From UMGS1601 sp964617585 (GTDB lineage Bacteria; Bacillota; Clostridia; Oscillospirales; Ruminococcaceae): 9,035 nt of DNA. The stretch's first letter is position 1. Every line of letters starts with the position of its first letter. This document shows positions 1-7,224 of this stretch, one piece after another. Position numbers and translations under genes: made by a program. Below the pieces are notes generated by a model. The model did no database searches. It was not told the DNA's origin and saw only the letters and a program-made list of their open reading frames with translations. The stretch is from the NCBI GenBank assembly GCA_964617585.1, contig CAZTXS010000042.1:1-9035 (forward strand), written 5' to 3'.

Positions 1-5
1 TTATT

Positions 6-12
6 CACCTCA
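6..12 (-). promoter_or_regulatory. Shine-Dalgarno site of a gene beyond the left edge
   Basis: On the minus strand the bases just after the stop codon at 17-19 read TATTTGAGGTGAATAA and then leave the window. TGAGGTG is a good Shine-Dalgarno match, and five bases follow it before the edge, so a start codon is expected at or just beyond the edge. Position directly after an RHS toxin tip suggests the cognate immunity gene, but no coding sequence of it is visible. Confidence 0.5.
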
Positions 13-16
13 AATA

Positions 17-238
17 TTAAAAACTAACATACCCATGTCCACAAACCCAACTTAAAGCGCCAGCAATTGTAATACTCTTTTTATTCATAGGAATATAAAA
101 TGAACCTCTACTGTTTTGATGAAAAATACACCAGCCTTTATTATTTTTTCTTGAACCATTATATTTCTTCCAATATGTATCGCTTACAGAGGTGAACTTA
201 AGATTACCTGGAAACGTATTTGTTCCATCACTTGCCAT
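17..238 (-). pseudogene. C-terminal half of the orphan RHS toxin, out of frame with its first half
   Basis: This 73-codon frame begins at an internal ATG and has no convincing ribosome binding site. I read it as the continuation of the toxin that stops at 253, not as an independent gene. If the upstream frame ending ...NTFAKK is shifted by -1 at the A6 run (256-261), it continues INGGIVMASDGTNTF without a break. The phrase 'GGIVMASDGT' looks like the strand-turn segment that follows the catalytic Cys in caspase/CHAT-like domains. Further on, 'KGWCIFHQNSRGSFYIP' looks like a beta hairpin, and the tail ends in WVCGHGYVSF. The stop at 17-19 is followed directly by the ribosome binding site of the next gene, so this is a natural end for the toxin. 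Alternatives are a separate small protein, or translation by a real frameshift. Confidence 0.6.
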
Positions 239-252
239 AACTATTCCACCAT

Positions 253-999
253 TTATTTTTTAGCAAATGTATTTGCTACATTAGTTCCTACGGATAAAAG
301 TCCAGCATTACAACCTAAATGTATAAGTAGCTTACACTTAATATTTTTTAACTTTGAAATATCCGATATGTAAAAGTTTTCCGAATTACCAGCCTGAAAA
401 TAATTTGAATATGTATGATTAAATATTACAACTATATCTGTAGAACCAATTTTATTCCATTTATTTTTAAAATCCGATTTACCATTCATAGTATATAATT
501 TACTATCAACAGAAGTTCCTTTAAATGACTTAAAATATTCTTTTATATTTTTTATTACAATGTTTGCATATTTTTTATGTTCCTTACTTGTTAATACATG
601 TAGCTTTATTTTTTTATGTCCATCTGAATCAGAATAGTTTATTGGATCTTCCTCACAATACGCAAACAAATTATATACACCCTGAGATATCATCTCCGGC
701 TCATCCGCATTAATAAACCGTCCCGTCTGTGGGTCATAATAACGGCTTTGCAAATAATACAAACCCGTATCACTATCAAAGTAGTAACCCCTGTAACGTA
801 AAGGATTTATCTCAGCAATTCCGTCAGTATCGGAAACAATCGTACAATTTCCCCATGCGTCGTAGCTGTACTCTGCAACGCACTCTCCTGCGTTATCAAG
901 TATAGCTATTATGTCGCCTTGAAGATTGGTTATGTAGTAATAGTGATTGTCGTTGAAGTCAAATCCTATCGGCGTGTCTCCGTCATAGTAGAAATACAT
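253..999 (-). pseudogene. Orphan RHS tip: hallmark core plus first part of a clan CD-like toxin domain
   Basis: Residues 1-103 (counting from the ATG at 999) nearly duplicate the end of the main RHS protein, including RYRGYYFDSDTGLYYLQSRY and the DPQTGRFINADEPEM hallmark. The sequence then diverges to SQGVYNLFAYCEEDPINYSD, a normal post-hallmark linker, and a new toxin domain from about residue 128. Two hydrophobic strands each end in a potential catalytic residue: DIVVIFNH (His195) and KLLIHLGC (Cys230). This is the His/Cys spacing and context of caspase, gingipain and CHAT proteases. The frame ends early at TAA 253-255, and the domain continues out of frame in 17-238. The ATG at 999 has no ribosome binding site and lies inside RHS homology: codons upstream (LTGQTFADNT) still match LTSQVWNGNT of the main gene. 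So this is a displaced, start-less cassette, probably silent unless recombined. The peptidase reading is an inference. Confidence 0.75.
256..261 (-). other. A6 run at the frameshift junction of the orphan toxin
   Basis: The minus strand reads GCT AAAAAA TAA ATG GTG. One more A, or a -1 slip of the second AAA codon in front of the stop, gives GCT AAA AAA ATA AAT GGT GGA ATA GTT ATG and restores the toxin frame. A one-base deletion, a homopolymer sequencing error and ribosomal slippage all fit. The run is short for strong transcriptional slippage and I see no stimulatory hairpin, so a mutation or an assembly error is favoured. Confidence 0.6.
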
Positions 1000-1005
1000 G
1001 GTATT
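689..1005 (-). repeat. RHS hallmark repeat, copy in the orphan cassette
   Basis: Matches 2201-2517 over 317 bp in direct orientation with four differences, at 958, 976, 982 and 1000. All four are at the upstream-coding end, so 689-957 (269 bp) is identical to its partner. Three changes are silent; the one at 976 changes GDTPIG to GETPIG. Homology at protein level continues weakly upstream to about 1029. The offset of 1512 bp is a multiple of three. Confidence 0.97.
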
Positions 1006-1025
1006 ATCAGCAAAGGTCTGCCCGG

Positions 1026-1103
1026 TCAGGATTGCCGTAAATTTGTATTTGAAGAACCAGCATTTATATATTCATCGGCAAATAATAAATATTTTTTACG
1101 GTG
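1026..1103 (-). pseudogene. Possible remnant of the 3' end of an older cassette gene
   Basis: Between the candidate immunity gene and the orphan RHS tip lies a 25-codon open stretch ending at TGA 1026-1028, with protein text KKYLLFADEYINAGSSNTN. It has no start codon or ribosome binding site of its own. It ends at the point where RHS homology begins in another frame (about 1029). It reads like the tail of a protein truncated upstream, which would fit a lost toxin or immunity gene. It is short enough to be chance. Confidence 0.2.
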
Positions 1104-1108
1104 TTAAA

Positions 1109-1648
1109 TTACCATCTTAGAGATTTCGCTATTTTCTCTACCGTTTCTTTAGTTACATTTTCATCCACTGAAACTAAGTTTACTTCATATTCCTCAAGTG
1201 ATAAATTCAAGTAAGTCAAATCAGATTCTTTGCCACTTATTACATACTTATTAATACCATAATTAGTTTCAGCTGAAAGAGCATAGCCATTTACTTCTTC
1301 AATTAATTCGTATTTCTCGTCTAACACATCATATATATCTATATAATTTTCTGCTTTTTTATCATTCGTATAATTTTTAACACCAATCATATATAAATTA
1401 TTATCAGTATCGCCGTTTATATAGTTTTTCTTTTCAGAAATATATATATATCTTCCGTTCTCTGTTATGTACCATTCTTTTGGTATTTTAAAAATTGCAC
1501 TACTATCCTGAAATGCCGCTTCTTTATATTCAGAGTAATTTATAAAATAGTATTTTCCAAAAAACATAGGAGCTATTATAAACAAATATACGATGATTAT
1601 TATAATAATCATAATTAAAAATACTAATACTTTCCTAATCCGACTCAT
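1109..1648 (-). CDS. Candidate membrane-anchored immunity protein for the RHS toxin
   Basis: A 179-residue protein. MSRIRK is followed by an isoleucine-rich transmembrane segment (about residues 7-28), then about 150 residues predicted to face outside (positive-inside rule). The outer part has FKIPKEWYI (about 53-61) followed by short strand-like segments, and ends VEKIAKSLRW. This layout recalls the Mog1/PsbP/DUF1795-like fold, in which an 'iPk.W' strand opens and an amphipathic helix ending in W closes the domain; this is pattern recognition only. The ATG (1646-1648) overlaps the RHS stop as ATGA, with a weak GGGGG Shine-Dalgarno site at 1657-1661, so it is probably translationally coupled to the toxin. 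That position is where polymorphic toxin immunity genes sit. An outward-facing immunity domain would suggest the toxin is met at the envelope. It could instead be an unrelated membrane protein. Confidence 0.7.
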   Translation of the reverse strand: MSRIRKVLVFLIMIIIIIIVYLFIIAPMFFGKYYFINYSEYKEAAFQDSSAIFKIPKEWYITENGRYIYISEKKNYINGDTDNNLYMIGVKNYTNDKKAENYIDIYDVLDEKYELIEEVNGYALSAETNYGINKYVISGKESDLTYLNLSLEEYEVNLVSVDENVTKETVEKIAKSLRW

Positions 1649-2199
1649 TTAAAATACCCCCATAAATTTTTTATTTTTTTAGTTACTGCTTTAACTCCAC
1701 CTTGAGCAAAACAACTTACAAGTTGAGAAGCAGCAGCTCCTTCAAAAAAACATGCATTTACATCATATTTTTTCCCATATAGCGGTCCAATATCAGCAGC
1801 AGTATCATCAATAGCTTTCATTTCTAAGATTCCCAATTTATATGCAACATAATGTAATATAAGTTCATTATTTACTCCGCCTATTGTTCTTCCTCGAAAA
1901 TTGTTGGTGCATGATTTTGCTGCTTTATATACTGCTTCTGCTAATGTTCTTTGACATCCTCTCCAAACAACACTCCAATATGTATTTTTATCATAATCAA
2001 ATCTTATCCATCCATTTTTCGTTATTGTATACGTATATTTTAAAGTAGTAAACCAAGACTTAATCTTAGTGGTTATATAGTACTTTCCATTTTTATATTT
2101 TTTACTATTACTATAACTCTCTTTACCGCAACAATCATTGCTGTTTTCAGGATTATTATAACAATAAGAATATAAATTTGTTAAATATGGAGAATTAAA
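1645..2199 (-). other. Variable C-terminal toxin domain of the main RHS protein
   Basis: Residues 1637-1820. A degenerate linker NLYSYCYNNPENSNDCCG replaces the usual NLYxYCxNNPxNxxDPxG. Two strand-like stretches follow (KYYITTKIKSWF, KYTYTITKNGWIRFDYD), then a helix-rich C-terminal half. Polar residues that could be functional cluster in the motifs GRTIGGVNNELILHYVAY (Glu1748, His1752), AADIGP (Asp1772) and YDVNACFFE (Asp1782, Asn1784, Glu1789). I do not recognise the family. The E-x3-H, D and DxNAxxFE arrangement could be a catalytic set (nuclease, hydrolase or peptidase), but this is a guess. Six cysteines are unusual against the Cys-poor RHS body. The DNA is also AT-richer than the RHS body, as expected of an exchanged tip. 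Confidence 0.75.
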
Positions 2200-5100
2200 A
2201 ATCATCTCCGGCTCATCCGCATTAATAAACCGTCCCGTCTGTGGGTCATAATAACGGCTTTGCAAATAATACAAACCCGTATCACTATCAAAGTAGTAAC
2301 CCCTGTAACGTAAAGGATTTATCTCAGCAATTCCGTCAGTATCGGAAACAATCGTACAATTTCCCCATGCGTCGTAGCTGTACTCTGCAACGCACTCTCC
2401 TGCGTTATCAAGTATAGCTATTATGTCGCCTTGAAGATTGGTTATGTAGTAATAGTGATTGTCGTTGAAATCAAATCCTATCGGCGTTTCTCCATCATAG
2501 TAGAAATACATTGTATTTCCGTTCCATACCTGTGACGTTAATGTACTGCCGTTCCAGAAATATTGGTACTCTGCTGTGTTTTCAATCACTTTGCCGGTTC
2601 TTAGCCCGTCTGCATTGTAGGTATATGCAATAAACGTGCCGTTTCCATCAGGAAGCACCGTCATTTCTAGACGTCTGCCCATTGTCCAGCAGAAATCCAA
2701 TCCATTGTAATATTCAAGCGGATTGCCTATCTCGTCATAGGTGATTTCGTTTCCGTTGTATTCGGTCAGCAGATCCTTCCGGTTTTCATCGCCGTATGTA
2801 TAGGTGTCTGTTTCTCCGTATTCGCCGTTTTCTAAATGCCTTACTTCGGTTATGTTTCCGCCTGCATCGTATACATATTCTTTTCCCTCGTCGGTTGTCG
2901 TATCAATCTCTTTTTTTAACTGTCCGGCTTGGTCGTACTCATAACAAATATCGTTTATCTGAGTTATATTGCCGTTTCGGTCATAGCTGTAATTTATGCT
3001 TTTGTTATACCACGCACCTGAATAAATCAGATTATCTACCTGCTCGGAGGTTTGTTTTGTTCCCGAAGAAGTGTAGCTATATACTTTATTATACAACTCT
3101 TCTCTTGAACTTTCAACCTCTCCGCCGTCAGAATCCAAATCAATCTTGTAAACGCTCTCATAGTATGTTCTTCCGAACTTGTCGGTAACGCTTGATACAC
3201 CCGAACGGCTGTCGTTTCCGGTGTTCCAATAGCTGACGCTGGTATTTGAATCCTCGTCTGATGAAGTGCCGGTTATCTTTGTTTCATTTCCGATTATTTC
3301 GATGTTTTCGTTCTCTGTGCTGTAGAACTTGTGATATACATCGCCTGTTTCTTCGGTTACGCTGTTACCGTCATCGTCTGTAGTGTAGCTTGTGATTCTG
3401 TTTGATACATTATCCTCAACCGAGATTAAAGCTCCGTCCTCATCATAGCTATAGCTGTAAAGATTTTCATTGCCCATGCTTATTGAAGCGTTTGTGTAAT
3501 CCGAATTATAGTCATAATCTATAGTCTGTCCGTTGCCGTAAGAGGCGCTTGTAAGCGTTCCCTGACTGTCATAGCCGTAGCTTATCAGGTTTTGTCCTGC
3601 CGCCTTTATAGTTTTTAAAAGCCCGAACTCGGTATATCTAAAATCATAATCAAAATCATTTTGAGTGATTTTGCTTAGCCTGTCGCCGTCGTCGTAAGTA
3701 TAGCTGTTTACTATAGCGCCGCTGCTTCCTACAGGCTGAGCTGTGGAAGTTATATTGCCCGCTTGGTCATAACCATAAAATACGTGGTTTCCTTCAGCGT
3801 CGGTGGTTTGCGTCAGTAATCCTGTATTAGCGCTGTATGAATACCATACTTGATTTCCCAAAGCGTCTGTTTCCGACGTCTGATAGTTTCCGTCGCTTGT
3901 GTATGTTTTGCTTTCCGACATTGAAACGCCGTTTACTTCGGTACTGCTTGACAAGTCGTTTCCGTACCTGTCAATTACGCTGACTGTCCTTATCCCGTCG
4001 TTATCCTCGGTTGTTGTTACGCTTCCGTCCGAACCGATTACGGTAGTCGGCTCAGGCTCTGTTGTTTCCTCTGATTCCGTCGTATCATCTTCTGCGGAAT
4101 CCTCGCTTTCTTCCTCGGCTTTCTCTCCCTTGAACAACACTATTCCGTCAAAGTATGCTTCGTTTATCTGAGCTGAATAGTTTACTATTACATCTATAGA
4201 TGTATAATCATCTTCGGCCTGAACATTTTTCATTGCATACTGCCAGTCTGTACAATATGGATTAAAGTATATATTATAGTTACTTCCTACAACAGTATTT
4301 CCGTTACAGAAATAAACCATAATATTAAAGATATTTTGTGACGAAGCATTTGCTTTTACCCAGCCTCCCACATCATATGTATCTCCTTTAGCTCCGGATA
4401 CATTACATATCTGTCTTATCAAACAAGTTTTTCCGTTACCTCCCAGCTTTGCCGAGCCTTGATTACCGGGATGTCCTATGCTGTTCCACGACGGATACGG
4501 ATCTTCTGTTTCACTTGAAATTTCCCAGCCCGATACATCACTTTCAAACTCTCCGTTTTCCAAAAGATTTGTTTCGCTTTTCTTATGCTCATAGGTGTTC
4601 ACCAAGCTGCTTACTCCGTGAAGTCCGCTGCCTTTTGCATACTCGTTTACGGTTACGTTTCCGTCAGAATCATATGTAGAAAGCAAATCTCCCTCGTTGC
4701 TGAATACAAGAGTTTCGGTATCTCCCGTACCGTTGTTCGTGTATTTTGTTTCATAAGGAGTGTATTCAACGCTTATGTCCGCACCCTGCGTCCCTTGGCT
4801 TCCGTATTCGGTTATTCCGCTTACTCTTTTCTGAACGCTTGAAGTATAACTTGTATAGTCAAAATCAACAGTATAGCCGTCGGTATTGATTGCGGAAATC
4901 ATATTATTGCTATTCCAGTCATAGCTTACCGTCTTTCCGTCGGGATATGTTACCTCGGTTAAATTTTCGCCATTGTACGTATAGCTTATCGTTTTTAAAA
5001 TGTTGCTTGTTCCGCCGTAATAGGATATATCGGTAAGCATACTATCCGTATAATTGAAATCATACTTTCTTCCTGCGCCGTCCGTTATATAGTCTATTTG

Positions 5101-7107
5101 ATAAAATTGAGTATAGTTTCCGACATATACAATATCTATCGATGGCTTTGCAGTTGCGTTAGTATCTGTTATTTTTATAAGTCTGCCGTACTTGTCGAAA
5201 TTATATTCATAACTATTTGCATCAGTAATTACAACATTTGAATAATCACTGGCGCTTGTACCATTAATCGTAAGAGTATACCCTCTGTCGCTTCGGTCGG
5301 TATATTCATCATTTTCCTCGTCATAGTCAAAGTATACCGTGCTCCCGTCTTCACAAACATATTCGTAATAATAGTTTTTCCCGGAATCGCTTGTGTAACT
5401 TATCGTTTGTGAATAGCTTGTTCTGTAGCCCAGTCCGAAGGTGTTTCCGCTTACTTGATTAAGATTATATATCATCGATATATTGACCGGCATTACGTTT
5501 CCGTCTACGCCTATATCTTCTCTTGAAAGCGTAAGATTTCCCGAGAAATCATTGATGGCTGCCGTTCCCGCTCTGCCTATATCAACCGTTCTGCTGTTTT
5601 CGAGCTGTGCGTCGTTTATTGTATTATACTCAACAGACAAATACGGTATATTATCTGAATCAGCAGCGTCCGCCGAATAGAAAACCGACTGATTATTCTG
5701 CGCATAAGGTGAAGAAAGCTTTATTCCGTAGTTATCCTCTCCGTTATACCAGCCGTACACCGTATTGGTTATATCCCAGTATACCCACTCGTCCGATTCA
5801 GACGGCACGCTGCATACGTCAAGTATTGTGCTTGCGCAATCCGGCTGTGTTGTATACACCGTACTTGTTTCCCAATCGGTCGTTATTTTATATGCGTTAA
5901 TCTTATTATCCTTGTCCGATGCTGTTTTCAAATTAAGCTTTGCGCTTGTTATTGACCACAGCTTATTTATTGACGGCAGCTTAGTAAACCGGATATATGC
6001 GTCCATTCTACAGCTTCTGTTTCCTGCCGCTCCGGCAAACAAATTTGCATGGCTTGACAGATTTGTCTTCATTGCGCTTAATACCGACGTATCAACTACC
6101 ATGCTTGCGTCCTGCGTTGAATTAATACTCGGATCTACGGTTACGGGATATACTCTTTCCTCATCTGTCAGCCAATCTATTTCAGGCTCATAGGTGAGTA
6201 TATATTCTTCTCCGTCCTCTTTCAGCGTTGTCTTTATTTCATTTGAAATTTCATACTCGCTGTCATACATATACGGCGCAGGTATTTTAAATACCGTTTC
6301 TCCGATGTCGTTCAACAGCTTTATCTCTCCGCTCTTTTTCTTCTTTAAAGTCAATCCGCACGCTTTTATTCTGAACGAATATTTTTCTGCTTCTTCAGGC
6401 GCCTGCTTCAGAACTATATTCTCTTTCAGTCCGCTTCCGCTGAATATATATTCCATGCTGACGCAGGAGCCTTCCTCATACTCTAACTTTCCGTCAAGAA
6501 CTGAATCCGACACATAATCCTCTAAGCTGTATTTTTTAAGACTTTTTTCACTGCTGCTTTTTATATTCTTCTTCTCATTTGTTTCCTTTGAAGATGAATA
6601 ACTCATGTCAATAGGTGTGATTGAAACTGTATATCCGTCTGATTCAACCTCTATATCGCTTTGTTCATAAATATTTTTCGGCAATGATACCTGCATATCC
6701 GAGCCGTTTTCATCACTCTCATAATTTTCGGTTTTTTCGTTATATGTAAGACGATTATCATATTCTTCCCATGCTTCTTTTTCCTCATCATAAAAGTGAA
6801 CAGGAGCTGCTGAAACAACTGCTACCATACTTCCGTCAGACTGTTCGTAGGTTTTGCTGTATCTCGTTCTAAGCTCTTCTATTTCGCCCGTTATATACGA
6901 AGCTTCTTTCTCACCCTCTGCAACTTCGCTCAGAGCTTCAGTTACTTCTGCGGATATAGCCGTTTCCTTTTCCGCTTCGGCAAATGCCTGCGGCGCTGTG
7001 CCTGTCATAATCATTGCTGCTATTATTGACAAGCTGATTACTCTGTTTTTCATTGATGTCATTTTCTTTAACACTTCCAATCCGGTAAGAAAAATATATC
7101 TTATCAT
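1645..7107 (-). CDS. Secreted RHS/YD-repeat polymorphic toxin (WapA-like)
   Basis: An uninterrupted 1820-residue frame. A signal peptide runs from about residue 16 or 19 (MKNRVISLSIIAAMIM) to AFA at 41-43. Then follow an N-terminal wall-protein region, a beta-rich DNRLRE-like domain (about 322-494), an RHS entry segment (RTVDIGRAGTAAINDFSGNL, about 503 on), and YD repeats from about 633 (YEYNFDKYGRL). A jelly-roll carbohydrate-binding-like insert (847-992, NLLENGEFE...FDGIVLFKGE) and an acidic E/D/T linker come next. More YD repeats follow (e.g. YDQAGN at 1113), up to the hallmark RYRG...DPQTGRFINADEPEM (1600-1635). RHS shells of this type encapsulate a C-terminal toxin, released by cleavage after the hallmark, for contact-dependent competition. 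Here the variable tip is 1637-1820. Start choice is uncertain: ATG 7107 has AGGA only 3 nt away, and GTG 7074, ATG 7062 and ATG 7053 are alternatives. The start of the family assignment is firm, the toxin activity is not known. Confidence 0.93.
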   Translation of the reverse strand: MIRYIFLTGLEVLKKMTSMKNRVISLSIIAAMIMTGTAPQAFAEAEKETAISAEVTEALSEVAEGEKEASYITGEIEELRTRYSKTYEQSDGSMVAVVSAAPVHFYDEEKEAWEEYDNRLTYNEKTENYESDENGSDMQVSLPKNIYEQSDIEVESDGYTVSITPIDMSYSSSKETNEKKNIKSSSEKSLKKYSLEDYVSDSVLDGKLEYEEGSCVSMEYIFSGSGLKENIVLKQAPEEAEKYSFRIKACGLTLKKKKSGEIKLLNDIGETVFKIPAPYMYDSEYEISNEIKTTLKEDGEEYILTYEPEIDWLTDEERVYPVTVDPSINSTQDASMVVDTSVLSAMKTNLSSHANLFAGAAGNRSCRMDAYIRFTKLPSINKLWSITSAKLNLKTASDKDNKINAYKITTDWETSTVYTTQPDCASTILDVCSVPSESDEWVYWDITNTVYGWYNGEDNYGIKLSSPYAQNNQSVFYSADAADSDNIPYLSVEYNTINDAQLENSRTVDIGRAGTAAINDFSGNLTLSREDIGVDGNVMPVNISMIYNLNQVSGNTFGLGYRTSYSQTISYTSDSGKNYYYEYVCEDGSTVYFDYDEENDEYTDRSDRGYTLTINGTSASDYSNVVITDANSYEYNFDKYGRLIKITDTNATAKPSIDIVYVGNYTQFYQIDYITDGAGRKYDFNYTDSMLTDISYYGGTSNILKTISYTYNGENLTEVTYPDGKTVSYDWNSNNMISAINTDGYTVDFDYTSYTSSVQKRVSGITEYGSQGTQGADISVEYTPYETKYTNNGTGDTETLVFSNEGDLLSTYDSDGNVTVNEYAKGSGLHGVSSLVNTYEHKKSETNLLENGEFESDVSGWEISSETEDPYPSWNSIGHPGNQGSAKLGGNGKTCLIRQICNVSGAKGDTYDVGGWVKANASSQNIFNIMVYFCNGNTVVGSNYNIYFNPYCTDWQYAMKNVQAEDDYTSIDVIVNYSAQINEAYFDGIVLFKGEKAEEESEDSAEDDTTESEETTEPEPTTVIGSDGSVTTTEDNDGIRTVSVIDRYGNDLSSSTEVNGVSMSESKTYTSDGNYQTSETDALGNQVWYSYSANTGLLTQTTDAEGNHVFYGYDQAGNITSTAQPVGSSGAIVNSYTYDDGDRLSKITQNDFDYDFRYTEFGLLKTIKAAGQNLISYGYDSQGTLTSASYGNGQTIDYDYNSDYTNASISMGNENLYSYSYDEDGALISVEDNVSNRITSYTTDDDGNSVTEETGDVYHKFYSTENENIEIIGNETKITGTSSDEDSNTSVSYWNTGNDSRSGVSSVTDKFGRTYYESVYKIDLDSDGGEVESSREELYNKVYSYTSSGTKQTSEQVDNLIYSGAWYNKSINYSYDRNGNITQINDICYEYDQAGQLKKEIDTTTDEGKEYVYDAGGNITEVRHLENGEYGETDTYTYGDENRKDLLTEYNGNEITYDEIGNPLEYYNGLDFCWTMGRRLEMTVLPDGNGTFIAYTYNADGLRTGKVIENTAEYQYFWNGSTLTSQVWNGNTMYFYYDGETPIGFDFNDNHYYYITNLQGDIIAILDNAGECVAEYSYDAWGNCTIVSDTDGIAEINPLRYRGYYFDSDTGLYYLQSRYYDPQTGRFINADEPEMIFNSPYLTNLYSYCYNNPENSNDCCGKESYSNSKKYKNGKYYITTKIKSWFTTLKYTYTITKNGWIRFDYDKNTYWSVVWRGCQRTLAEAVYKAAKSCTNNFRGRTIGGVNNELILHYVAYKLGILEMKAIDDTAADIGPLYGKKYDVNACFFEGAAASQLVSCFAQGGVKAVTKKIKNLWGYFK
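2201..2517 (-). repeat. RHS hallmark repeat, copy in the expressed gene
   Basis: Partner of 689-1005. The identity ends exactly at the hallmark/toxin boundary on one side (after DEPEM) and fades into diverged but homologous RHS sequence on the other. Recombination between the copies would replace the toxin tip in frame and delete the first toxin together with its candidate immunity gene. Confidence 0.97.
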
Positions 7108-7205
7108 TATTCCTAAATACTTCCTGAATGATTTGTGCTATTATTATTATTTCCTCCTTTTCTTCACTTTTTTACACTTTTTACCCATAACCCATGCTTT
7201 AGCAT

Positions 7206-7224
7206 ATTATACGTTTTTTGTCAA
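7206..7224 (-). promoter_or_regulatory. Candidate promoter of the rhs gene
   Basis: The minus strand has a perfect TATAAT at 7206-7211, about 100 nt before the first ATG. A TTGACA at 7219-7224 is only 7 nt away, so the two cannot be one sigma-A promoter. With TATAAT as -10, the correctly spaced -35 would be GTGTAA (3 of 6). With TTGACA as -35, the correctly spaced -10 would be TAAAGC (3 of 6). One of these pairs is plausible; I favour the one with TATAAT. Confidence 0.4.

Noticed and set aside
919..1107. Plus-strand open frames across the window, such as 919-1107, 2796-3188, 3899-4171, 5765-6193 and 6854-7228
   Set aside because: They lie antisense to the RHS gene or cassette, show no family features, lack good ribosome binding sites, and have composition expected of antisense shadows.
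689..2517. Insertion sequence or transposon explaining the duplicated segment
   Set aside because: No transposase, terminal inverted repeats or target duplications are visible; the repeat is RHS coding sequence, best explained by cassette recombination.
7206..7224. TTGACA and TATAAT as one perfect rhs promoter
   Set aside because: They are only 7 bp apart, far from the 16-18 bp needed, so they cannot work as a pair.
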